Part shown: positions 54,400-61,254 of the stretch, in pieces
Layout: each line of letters opens with the position of its first letter
Numbering within the stretch: position 1 is the first letter of the stretch
DNA from: Rhodanobacteraceae bacterium
GTDB taxonomy: Bacteria > Pseudomonadota > Gammaproteobacteria > Xanthomonadales > Rhodanobacteraceae
Direction: 5' to 3'
Assembly: GCA_030167125.1 (NCBI GenBank)
Contig: CP126531.1
Span: 2,195,001 to 2,259,000 of the forward strand
DNA: 64,000 nt
Notes under the pieces: model-generated
What the model saw: the letters and a program-made list of their open reading frames with translations, nothing else
Databases searched by the model: none
What the model was told of the DNA's origin: nothing
Program-made: the position numbers and the translations under genes

Positions 54400-55275
54400 T
54401 CATGGATCCAGCAGCCTCAACAAATATTGTCCGTAGCCAGTCTTGGCCAGCGGCGCGGCGAGTTCGCGCACGCGCGCTGCATCGATCCAGCGCTGCTGGT
54501 AGGCGATTTCTTCGGGACAGCACACCTTCAGGCCCTGCCGGTTTTCGACCGTGGCGATGTAGTTCGCCGCGTCCATCATCGATTCGTGGGTGCCGGTGTC
54601 GAGCCATGCATAGCCGCGGCCGAGTTGCTCCAGCATCAAGGAGCCGTCATCGAGATAGCAGCGGTTCAAGTCGGTGATTTCCAGCTCGCCGCGCGCGGAC
54701 GGTTTCAGTTGCGCCGCGAAATCGCACACGCGCCCATCGTAGAAATACAGGCCCGTCACCGCGTAGCTGGATTTCGGCTTCGCCGGTTTTTCCTCCAGCC
54801 CCACCACGCGGCCCGACGCGTCGAATTCGGCCACGCCGTAGCGTTCCGGGTCGCGCACCAGGTAACCGAACACCGTGGCGCCGTGCTCGCGCGTCGAGGC
54901 GCGCTTCAGCAGTTCGGTAAAACCATGCCCGAAGAAAATGTTGTCGCCCAGCACCAGCGCGCACGGATCGCCGGCGACGAATTCGCGCCCGATCAAGAAC
55001 GCCTGCGCCAGGCCATCCGGCGATGGCTGCACCGCGTAGCTGATCTCGATGCCCCACTGCGAGCCGTCGCCCAAGAGATGCTTGAACAGCGGCTGCTCAT
55101 GCGGCGTGTTGATCACCAGCACCTCGCGGATGCCGGCCAGCATCAGCACCGACAGCGGGTAATAGATCATCGGCTTGTCGTACACCGGCAACAGCTGCTT
55201 GCTGATTGCCTTCGTGACGGGATACAGCCGCGTGCCGGAACCGCCGGCGAGGATGATGCCTTTTTTTGTCGTCAC
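54400..55275 (-). CDS. rmlA: glucose-1-phosphate thymidylyltransferase
   Basis: 291 residues. It makes dTDP-glucose. Signature [37 protein letters not shown] at the N-terminus, [34 protein letters not shown] and [10 protein letters not shown]. The GTG at 55275 gives the normal length; the longer frame is only the repeat read through. Preceded on the same strand by rmlB, with a repeat between. Confidence 0.96.
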   Translation of the reverse strand: MTTKKGIILAGGSGTRLYPVTKAISKQLLPVYDKPMIYYPLSVLMLAGIREVLVINTPHEQPLFKHLLGDGSQWGIEISYAVQPSPDGLAQAFLIGREFVAGDPCALVLGDNIFFGHGFTELLKRASTREHGATVFGYLVRDPERYGVAEFDASGRVVGLEEKPAKPKSSYAVTGLYFYDGRVCDFAAQLKPSARGELEITDLNRCYLDDGSLMLEQLGRGYAWLDTGTHESMMDAANYIATVENRQGLKVCCPEEIAYQQRWIDAARVRELAAPLAKTGYGQYLLRLLDP

Positions 55276-55301
55276 GTCTGCACGTCCCCGCGCGTTGATT
55301 T

Positions 55302-55399
55302 CATCCCCCCGATGCTGCGCATCGACCCCCTTCCTGCGGAAGGGGGTGGGCTTTTCCTCCCCCTTCGCTTGCGAAGGGTGACCAAGGGGGATGGCTTTT
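55302..55399. repeat. palindromic element between rmlB and rmlA
   Basis: tcatcccccc start, hairpin ccttcctgcggaagg and a second cccttcgcttgcgaagg, then the gggggatggctttt end. Main family. Confidence 0.9.
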
Positions 55400-55405
55400 G
55401 CTTCA

Positions 55406-56458
55406 TCACCCCTGCCCCAACCTTTCCATCCGATAGCTGCCATCCAGCACGCGCTGCACCCATGGCTGGTTATCGAGGTACCAGTCCACGGTGCGGGCGA
55501 TGCCGGTTTCGAAATCGACGGACGGTCTCCAGCCGAGCTCGCGTTGCAGCTTGGACGAGTCGATGGCGTAGCGGCGGTCGTGGCCGGGGCGGTCGGTGAC
55601 GAATTCGATCAGCGTTTCGCGCTTGCGGCCGCCGGATAACGGGTGTTTTGCATCCAGCAGCGCGCAGATGGTTTTCACCACGTGGATGTTCTCGCGCTCG
55701 GAATCGCCGCCGACATTGTAGGTTTCGCCCACCCTGCCCGCTTCCAGCACGCGGCGGATCGCACGGCAGTGGTCCAGCACGTACAGCCAGTCACGGACGT
55801 TCTTGCCATCGCCATAAACGGGCAATTTTTCGCCAGCCAGCGCGCGCGCGATGATCAGCGGAATCAACTTCTCGGGAAACTGGTACGGACCGTAATTGTT
55901 CGAGCAGTTCGTCGTCAGCACCGGCAAGCCGTACGTGTGGTGGAACGCGCGCACCAGATGATCGCTGGCCGCCTTGGACGCCGAGTACGGCGAGTTCGGT
56001 GCGTACGGCGTGGTCTCGGTGAACTTGCCGGTCGCGCCGAGCGAGCCGTACACCTCGTCGGTGGAGACGTGCAGGAAACGGAACGCGTCTTTCGCGGAAC
56101 CTGCCAGCGCCTTCCAGTAATCGCGCACGCTTTCCAGCAGCGCCAAGGTGCCGACCACGTTGGTTTCGATGAAAGCGGCCGGGCCATCGATGGAACGGTC
56201 GACGTGCGATTCCGCGGCAAAGTTCACCACCGCATCCGGCCGATGTTCCGCCAGCAACTTCGCGACGAGCGCGCGATCGCCGATGTCGCCCTGCACGAAC
56301 ACGTGGCGCGGGTTGCGTTCCAGCGGCTTCAGGGTGTCGACGTTGCCGGCGTAGGTCAGCTTGTCGAGGTTGACCACCGTCAATCCGTCGGCCACCGCCT
56401 GCAGCACGAAGTTGCCGCCGATGAAGCCGGCGCCGCCGGTGACCAGGAGCGTTGTCAT
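55406..56458 (-). CDS. rmlB: dTDP-glucose 4,6-dehydratase
   Basis: 350 residues. Extended [16 protein letters not shown] (NAD binding), [21 protein letters not shown] with the Ser/Asp/Glu catalytic set and [12 protein letters not shown] with the Tyr-x3-Lys. [10 protein letters not shown] and [13 protein letters not shown] near the C-terminus. Start of the rml operon, which supplies dTDP-rhamnose for O-antigen or other glycans. Confidence 0.97.
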   Translation of the reverse strand: MTTLLVTGGAGFIGGNFVLQAVADGLTVVNLDKLTYAGNVDTLKPLERNPRHVFVQGDIGDRALVAKLLAEHRPDAVVNFAAESHVDRSIDGPAAFIETNVVGTLALLESVRDYWKALAGSAKDAFRFLHVSTDEVYGSLGATGKFTETTPYAPNSPYSASKAASDHLVRAFHHTYGLPVLTTNCSNNYGPYQFPEKLIPLIIARALAGEKLPVYGDGKNVRDWLYVLDHCRAIRRVLEAGRVGETYNVGGDSERENIHVVKTICALLDAKHPLSGGRKRETLIEFVTDRPGHDRRYAIDSSKLQRELGWRPSVDFETGIARTVDWYLDNQPWVQRVLDGSYRMERLGQG

Positions 56459-56567
56459 TCCTGTCTCGTCGTGCAGTCAAACGGCGCATTCTGCAGGGCA
56501 GGGCTGCTGCGTGCAAACCCGCCCGGTACAGGGATCGTGGCAATCGAAGGACCGCGCATGCCGAACG

Positions 56568-56978
56568 CTACAACAGGGCGGACAACGCCTGCGCAAATGC
56601 CTTGAAGTCAGCCAACCCACCGTGGCTGATGGCAAACACGATGTTCCAGTCCACGGCTTGGTAGTTGTGCACGGCGATGTTGCGAAAGCCAACCGCTGCG
56701 CGCATCCGCCGCGCCAAGGCGTCATCGATCACACCCATGCGTGCCAGCGCATCGAATGCCTGCCCCATGGTCTGTGGCGCCGGCTGGTCGGAATCCGCCA
56801 CCACGATGCCCGCCGCATCCACGCAAATCTGCACGGCACGGGTCAGATTCAGGGCGAGGATGTCCTGGCTGTCCACGTCACCCTGCAGAGCTTCCACGGA
56901 ATCCGGCCGGCGGGCGACAACCCGTTGCACACAATGGCGCAGGGCTTCCAGTTTCTCGGCGAGGATCAGTTTGTCCAT
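56568..56978 (-). CDS. hepT: HepT-type HEPN toxin (DUF86)
   Basis: 136 residues. HEPN domain with the R-x4-H-x-Y motif RNIAVHNY near residue 100, the site AMPylated or used for RNA cleavage. Other features: helix-rich N-terminus with LRHCVQRV and QDILALNLTRAVQ. It overlaps the nucleotidyltransferase gene by 13 bp, the arrangement of HepT/MntA modules. Confidence 0.92.
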   Translation of the reverse strand: MDKLILAEKLEALRHCVQRVVARRPDSVEALQGDVDSQDILALNLTRAVQICVDAAGIVVADSDQPAPQTMGQAFDALARMGVIDDALARRMRAAVGFRNIAVHNYQAVDWNIVFAISHGGLADFKAFAQALSALL

Positions 56979-57376
56979 GCAGCCCGGCGGCGCCGGAGGA
57001 TGTCTTCGCGCACGGGAAGAAAATCAGCGGCATCCGTCCACGCACGTACCAGCAATGCTGCGTTGGCCGCGCTGCCACGTCCAAGCAGCCGTTGCCCCCG
57101 CAATGCAGACAACAGCACTACCGGACCGGCGTCATGAAGATCCACGAGATCCACGGGACGCCCGGTAACCTGCGCCATTTCGCGTATCAGTTGCTGCCTG
57201 CGCTGCGGCCCCAACGGAGCGTCCGCAAGCACGCCTATGTCCAGATCACTGTCCGGGCGCTGGGTACCTTCGGCTACCGAACCGAACACGGTCGCAAACA
57301 CAATGTCCGGCTGAGCGGACAACAAGGCGGTCATGCGATCCATTTCATCCATCGAGGCAGCAGGGCGGCCGATCAT
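56966..57376 (-). CDS. mntA: MntA-type nucleotidyltransferase antitoxin
   Basis: 136 residues. Minimal nucleotidyltransferase with GSVAEGTQRPDSDLDIGV (G-S-x10-D-x-D) and a later Asp in VDLVDLHDAG. In HepT/MntA pairs the enzyme AMPylates the HepT Tyr and so neutralises it. Start at ATG 57376; ATG 57352 also plausible. Divergent from the pilin region. Confidence 0.88.
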   Translation of the reverse strand: MIGRPAASMDEMDRMTALLSAQPDIVFATVFGSVAEGTQRPDSDLDIGVLADAPLGPQRRQQLIREMAQVTGRPVDLVDLHDAGPVVLLSALRGQRLLGRGSAANAALLVRAWTDAADFLPVREDILRRRRAAWTN

Positions 57377-57459
57377 GATGCGATTATCGCATATCGCACG
57401 CACTCGACGACGTCTGCCCGGCACGGTGCGGCGCGTCGCAAGACGTTGCCACGCAACGC

Positions 57460-57477
57460 TTGGCACGCATCATGCTG
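57460..57477 (+). promoter_or_regulatory. sigma-54 promoter, upstream copy
   Basis: TTGGCACGCATCATGCT fits the -24/-12 consensus (GG at 57462, 10 bp, GC at 57474). Start of transcription expected near 57487. A strong terminator (57525-57554) follows within 40-70 nt, so this promoter alone would give a short RNA. Confidence 0.65.
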
Positions 57478-57502
57478 CACATGGCGCGGAGCATCTTTCT
57501 GG

Positions 57503-57521
57503 TCAGGAACGGGGGCTCCGC
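57503..57521. repeat. direct repeat copy 1 in the pilin leader
   Basis: TCAGGAACGGGGGCTCCGC; matches 57653-57671 in all but one position. GGAAC-gggg-GcTCC can form a small hairpin. It follows the upstream sigma-54 promoter. Confidence 0.6.
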
Positions 57522-57524
57522 GAA

Positions 57525-57554
57525 CGGTCGCGCCGCCAGGCGCGGCCGTTTTTT
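57525..57554 (+). terminator. Rho-independent terminator inside the pilin leader
   Basis: GGTCGCGCC-gcca-GGCGCGGCC stem (one G-U) followed by six T. It lies downstream of the upstream sigma-54 promoter and upstream of the second one, so it may act as an attenuator or end a small RNA. Confidence 0.8.
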
Positions 57555-57618
57555 GTTTGCCCGGCGCCCGCGGCCACCACGCCAACACGAGTGATGGACA
57601 TCACGCTCCTGTTCCAGG

Positions 57619-57636
57619 CTGGCATGCAACCTGCTG
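57619..57636 (+). promoter_or_regulatory. sigma-54 promoter, proximal copy
   Basis: CTGGCATGCAACCTGCTG has GG at 57621 and GC at 57633 with the correct 10-bp spacing. The expected start, about 57646, gives a 30-nt leader with repeat copy 2 and the GGGGG ribosome site before the ATG at 57676. Pilin genes of this group are normally under RpoN/PilR control. Confidence 0.65.
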
Positions 57637-57652
57637 TGACAGTTCGTGACAT

Positions 57653-57671
57653 TCAGGAACGGGGGTTCCGC
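57653..57671. repeat. direct repeat copy 2 covering the ribosome site of the first pilin gene
   Basis: TCAGGAACGGGGGTTCCGC; GGAAC-gggg-GTTCC is a perfect small hairpin with the Shine-Dalgarno-like G run in its loop, 5 bp before the ATG at 57676. The other copy is at 57503-57521. Confidence 0.6.
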
Positions 57672-57675
57672 CGCC

Positions 57676-58116
57676 ATGCTCATGCACGCGATCCAACGCG
57701 GCTTCACGCTGATCGAGCTGATGATCGTCGTTGCGATCGTCGCCATCCTCGCTGCCATCGCCATCCCGTCATACCAGAATTACGTGATTCGAACGCAGGT
57801 TGCGGAAGGTATGAGTCTCGCGGGCGGCGCCAAATCGGCGGTATGGGATTTCGTCTCCAATACCGGCCGATTTCCACCGAGCAACTTGTCAGCGGGGCTT
57901 GCGAACGATACTTCCATCACGGGCAAGTATGTTTCGTTGGTCAACGTTACCGGCGGCGAGATCACCGTGACGTTTGGTGGCGCAGCTAACACGGCTATCA
58001 CCACGACTGGCAAAGATACACTCGTACTTTCACCGTCTACGACGGCAGGGTCCATCAAGTGGACTTGCACACCCAGCACGGTCGATCCCAAATATTTGCC
58101 TTCGTTGTGCCGGTAG
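57676..58116 (+). CDS. pilA: type IV major pilin-like protein PilA, copy 1
   Basis: 146 residues. Leader MLMHAIQRG followed by [42 protein letters not shown], with cleavage after Gly and Glu5. C-terminal disulfide pair in WTCTPSTVDPKYLPSLCR. ATG 57676 or 57682. Close relative of copy 2 downstream; both likely form or mix in the pilus fibre. Confidence 0.92.
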   Translation: MLMHAIQRGFTLIELMIVVAIVAILAAIAIPSYQNYVIRTQVAEGMSLAGGAKSAVWDFVSNTGRFPPSNLSAGLANDTSITGKYVSLVNVTGGEITVTFGGAANTAITTTGKDTLVLSPSTTAGSIKWTCTPSTVDPKYLPSLCR

Positions 58117-58283
58117 CTGGAACAGTCGGTACGTTACTGGCAAAGCTTTGAGTGACGCGTCGCGTCACCTGCCGCACAACGTCAACAAACGTGAAACGAC
58201 CGTTGTAAAGAAATGTGAACCGGTTCCCAAGCCGTTCTCATCATGACCGGTTAGATTTTCCCGCGGGAACGCAGCCGTGGGGA

Positions 58284-58300
58284 TTGGCACGAAAGCTGCT
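58284..58300 (+). promoter_or_regulatory. sigma-54 promoter of the second pilin gene
   Basis: TTGGCACGAAAGCTGCT: GG at 58286, GC at 58298, 10 bp apart, nearly the full consensus. Transcript start about 58311, leader about 109 nt. The 303-bp gap between the two pilin genes contains this promoter and, at about 58153, the short palindrome gtgacgcgtcgcgtcac. Confidence 0.75.
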
Positions 58301-58419
58301 TCATTCCACCCGAGCTTCTGGCTCACTGGCCCGCTGGCCAGGGGAGTTCGCATCAGGGGCTTGCATTTTGGGCATTCCCAACCAGTAGACCAGTTTCCAC
58401 AAGCACAGAGGAATCAACC

Positions 58420-58866
58420 ATGAAATCGATGCAGAAGGGCTTCACCCTGATCGAACTGATGATCGTGGTCGCGATCATCGCGATCTTGGCGGCCATCGCC
58501 ATTCCCGCGTATCAGAACTACCTGATCCGTACGCAGGTTGCCGAGGGCATGAGTATTTCGGGAGGAGATCAGACGGGTGAGGCCGAGTTCTACAGCAACG
58601 CCGGCCATTTCCCAGCGGCACCGCAATCGGCAGGTCTGCCAGCGACGGCGACGAGTACCAACGGCAAGTACGTAAGTTCAGTTGCTGCCGGCGTCGGTGT
58701 CATCACTGTCAATTACAGCAACGTCGCACCCCAGAAAGCGAACGATGCCATCAATGGCAAGACGCTGATTCTGTCAGCAAAGACGGCATCGGATGGCAGT
58801 ATCCATTGGATTTGCCAGACTGCCAGCACGGTTCCCTCAAAGTACCTGCCGTCGAGCTGCCGTTAA
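58420..58866 (+). CDS. pilA: type IV major pilin PilA, copy 2
   Basis: 148 residues. Very short leader MKSMQKG before [39 protein letters not shown]-terminal disulfide pair in [20 protein letters not shown] strong Shine-Dalgarno (GAGGAA) precedes the ATG and a terminator follows, so it is probably the main pilin. Downstream lie two membrane proteins that may modify it. Confidence 0.94.
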   Translation: MKSMQKGFTLIELMIVVAIIAILAAIAIPAYQNYLIRTQVAEGMSISGGDQTGEAEFYSNAGHFPAAPQSAGLPATATSTNGKYVSSVAAGVGVITVNYSNVAPQKANDAINGKTLILSAKTASDGSIHWICQTASTVPSKYLPSSCR

Positions 58867-58897
58867 TCTGATCCTGTTCCACTGCGAACCAAGACTT

Positions 58898-58926
58898 AAA
58901 GGGCCGCTTGCGCGGCCCTTCTTTTT
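58898..58926 (+). terminator. Rho-independent terminator of the second pilin gene
   Basis: AAGGGCCGC-ttgc-GCGGCCCTT stem followed by CTTTTT, 32 bp after the pilin stop. Confidence 0.9.
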
Positions 58927-59021
58927 GGCCACTCGTCCGGCCGTCACATCGCAGCCAATTCGATGATCCGCGTCCGCGATCGCGTATGCTTGCCCGCCAT
59001 GACCGCAGGATCAGCAGCGCC

Positions 59022-61193
59022 GTGAATTTTCCCAGCGACAGGCTGCGGCGGCGCAGCACCGCGATTCTCGCTTTCCTGACGACGCTGATCGCGTTGCTGG
59101 CACTCACATGGTGGGCGTACCAACCCGGGCTTTCGGGCGACTTCCTGTTCGATGACTTTGGCAACTTGCCAACGATCGGCGCTACCGGACCAGTAAATAA
59201 CTGGGCGACATTCTGGCGCTACATCACCTCGGGCACAGCCGATCCAACTGGCCGGCCTTTGACGCTGCTGACGTTCCTCATCGATGCGCGCAACTGGCCG
59301 GCCAGCCCGTATCCATTCAAGGTCACCAACGTCATCCTGCATTTGATCAATGGCGCGCTGCTGGCGTGGGTGTTGTGGAAATTGGGCGTTGCACTCGCAA
59401 CGGGTCGCAGCCAAGTGAAACACAGATCCGTCATTCCGGGGCACCCCGAAGGGGTGAACCCGGAATCGGTGGCGACGTTCACCGAAACCGATTCCGGGTT
59501 GCGGCCTGCGGCCGGCCCCGGAATGACAAGACGTAGCAGCGGCGCAGCGCCGGCGGAGGCGTTGGATCGCCGCGGCATCGCCATCGCTGCGCTGTTCGGC
59601 GCGGGTGCGTGGCTGCTGCACCCGCTGTTTGTTTCCACCACCTTGTACATCGTGCAGCGCGAAGCGATGCTGCCGGCGACCTTCGTGTTGATCGGCATGC
59701 TGGGCTGGATGATGTCGCGTGAGGCGTTTTCGCAGGGGCGAGCGAAGCGCGCATTCCTGGGCATGGCGCTTTCGGCGTGGCTGTGCACGTTTCTCGCTGT
59801 GTTGTCGAAAGCCAACGGTGCCCTGCTTCCGATCCTGTTGCTGTTGACCGAGTGGATCGTGCTTTCGCGTCGCCCGATGCCCGATCCGCTCATGCAGCGA
59901 CGGTTCAAGCGCGCTGTCATGCTTTTCCTGATCGTGCCGAGTGCGCTGCTCATCGCATACCTGCTGGCAGTCATCCCAAGGTACGTAAGCACGACACCGC
60001 CGCTGCGTGGCTGGACGATCGGCCAACGCTTGCTCACCGAACCGCGCGTGGTCACCGATTACTTGCGGCTGCTGTTCATTCCGCACGCCCATTCGACGGG
60101 TCTTTTCAATGATCAATTCGCGGTTTCCACCGGCTGGTTGCATCCGGCTTCGACGCTGCCGTGCATCGTGCTGATACTCGCGCTGATCGGTGCAGGGTTC
60201 GCTCTGCGCAAGCGGTATCCGGCGATCGCACTGGCGCTGCTGTTTTATTTCGGTGCGCAACTGATGGAATCCGGCTGGCTGCCGCTGGAGTTGTACTACG
60301 AGCATCGCAACTACCTGCCGGCGATGCTGCTGTTCTGGCCGATCGGCCTGGCGCTTGGAAGCAGCGGGTCGCTGCGATTCCTGAAAGTCGCCGCGGGCGT
60401 GGTGGCGCTTGCGGTGCTGGCGATCATGACCTCGCAACGCGCAACCCTGTGGGGCGACGGATTCCGGCAGGCACAGATGTGGGCGGCCATCAATCCGGAT
60501 TCGGCGCGCGCGCAGGCCAATGCTGCCCTATACGACCTGCAACATGATCGGCCGCGCCTCGCCACGGCGCGTTTGCGGTTGTCGCTGCCTCGCCATCCCG
60601 ACGACATCCAGGCGCCCATCAACCTGATCGGGGCGGAGTGCAGGCTGGGGTCGGTCCGGCCCGAGACGCTGGCGGCTGCGGAAAACGCGCTGGCGCATAC
60701 CCGCGCCGGTGGGGAAACGACATTCAACTGGTTCGGCGAAGCGCTGGATCTCGCTACCCGTCATGCATGCACGGGCCTCGACTTCAGTGCGTTGCAGGCA
60801 ACGCTGGACGCCGCACGCAAAAATCCGTTCTGGCAGGACCAACCGGGGCGCCAGCAGGATCTCGATCACCTGCAGGGTCAGCTCGACCTTGCGGAAGGCA
60901 GGCCCGAAGCTGCACTGCAGGCCTTCAATCGCGCGCTGGCTGCGGCACCTGATCCGAGTACGGCCCTTCAACAAGCCGCCTACTTCGGCGCGCATGGCTA
61001 CCCGAAATTCGGCTTGGCACACCTGGATTACTTTGTCAGCCTGCCGCCTGGACCGAAACCGGGATTCGGAATGCCTCGCATCCACGCGTGGGTGTTACGC
61101 GAACAAGGTTGGTGGAAGGCGGAGACCACTTACCTGCGCAAGACACTGGAAACGGACGCCGCGTCGAAGGCCGCTGCCGGATCGCGATCGTGA
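59022..61193 (+). CDS. multi-TM GT-C/TPR protein (TMTC-like), with in-frame repeat insertion
   Basis: 723 residues from GTG 59022 (ATG 58986 also possible). An acidic loop FLFDDFGN after the first span, RPLTLLTFLIDARNW, PFKVTNVILHLINGALL, HPLFVSTTLYIVQREAML, LTEPRVVTDYLRLLFIPHAH and ELYYEHRNYLPA. This series is that of DUF1736/TMTC-type GT-C glycosyltransferases with about ten spans and a C-terminal TPR region. Residues about 136-169 are encoded by a palindromic element (59429-59529). Next to pilA, it may glycosylate pilin; substrate unproven. Confidence 0.8.
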   Translation: MNFPSDRLRRRSTAILAFLTTLIALLALTWWAYQPGLSGDFLFDDFGNLPTIGATGPVNNWATFWRYITSGTADPTGRPLTLLTFLIDARNWPASPYPFKVTNVILHLINGALLAWVLWKLGVALATGRSQVKHRSVIPGHPEGVNPESVATFTETDSGLRPAAGPGMTRRSSGAAPAEALDRRGIAIAALFGAGAWLLHPLFVSTTLYIVQREAMLPATFVLIGMLGWMMSREAFSQGRAKRAFLGMALSAWLCTFLAVLSKANGALLPILLLLTEWIVLSRRPMPDPLMQRRFKRAVMLFLIVPSALLIAYLLAVIPRYVSTTPPLRGWTIGQRLLTEPRVVTDYLRLLFIPHAHSTGLFNDQFAVSTGWLHPASTLPCIVLILALIGAGFALRKRYPAIALALLFYFGAQLMESGWLPLELYYEHRNYLPAMLLFWPIGLALGSSGSLRFLKVAAGVVALAVLAIMTSQRATLWGDGFRQAQMWAAINPDSARAQANAALYDLQHDRPRLATARLRLSLPRHPDDIQAPINLIGAECRLGSVRPETLAAAENALAHTRAGGETTFNWFGEALDLATRHACTGLDFSALQATLDAARKNPFWQDQPGRQQDLDHLQGQLDLAEGRPEAALQAFNRALAAAPDPSTALQQAAYFGAHGYPKFGLAHLDYFVSLPPGPKPGFGMPRIHAWVLREQGWWKAETTYLRKTLETDAASKAAAGSRS
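59429..59529. repeat. palindromic element inserted in frame in the first GT-C gene
   Basis: cgtcattccggggcacccc..ggccccggaatgac, with inner arms acccggaatcgg / ccgattccgggt. Same ends as the ppa-pyk element (18770-18892). It encodes about 34 residues in the loop after the INGALLAWVLWKLG span and keeps the frame open. Confidence 0.9.
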
Positions 61194-61254
61194 CGCAGGT
61201 TCGGCGCGAGCTTTTCGCTACCATGCGCCTCTTCATATCCTACAAATCATTCCC

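Noticed and set aside
54400..55443. 347-residue version of RmlA
   Set aside because: The first 56 residues are only the palindromic repeat read through; GTG 55275 gives the normal 291-residue enzyme.
58153..58169. Perfect palindrome gtgacgcgtcgcgtcac after the first pilin gene
   Set aside because: No T-tract for a terminator and no second copy near another promoter; could be an operator, but nothing supports a specific role.
58944..60437. 497-residue minus-strand frame opposite the first GT-C gene
   Set aside because: Gln/Arg/His-rich antisense shadow without domain or start signal.
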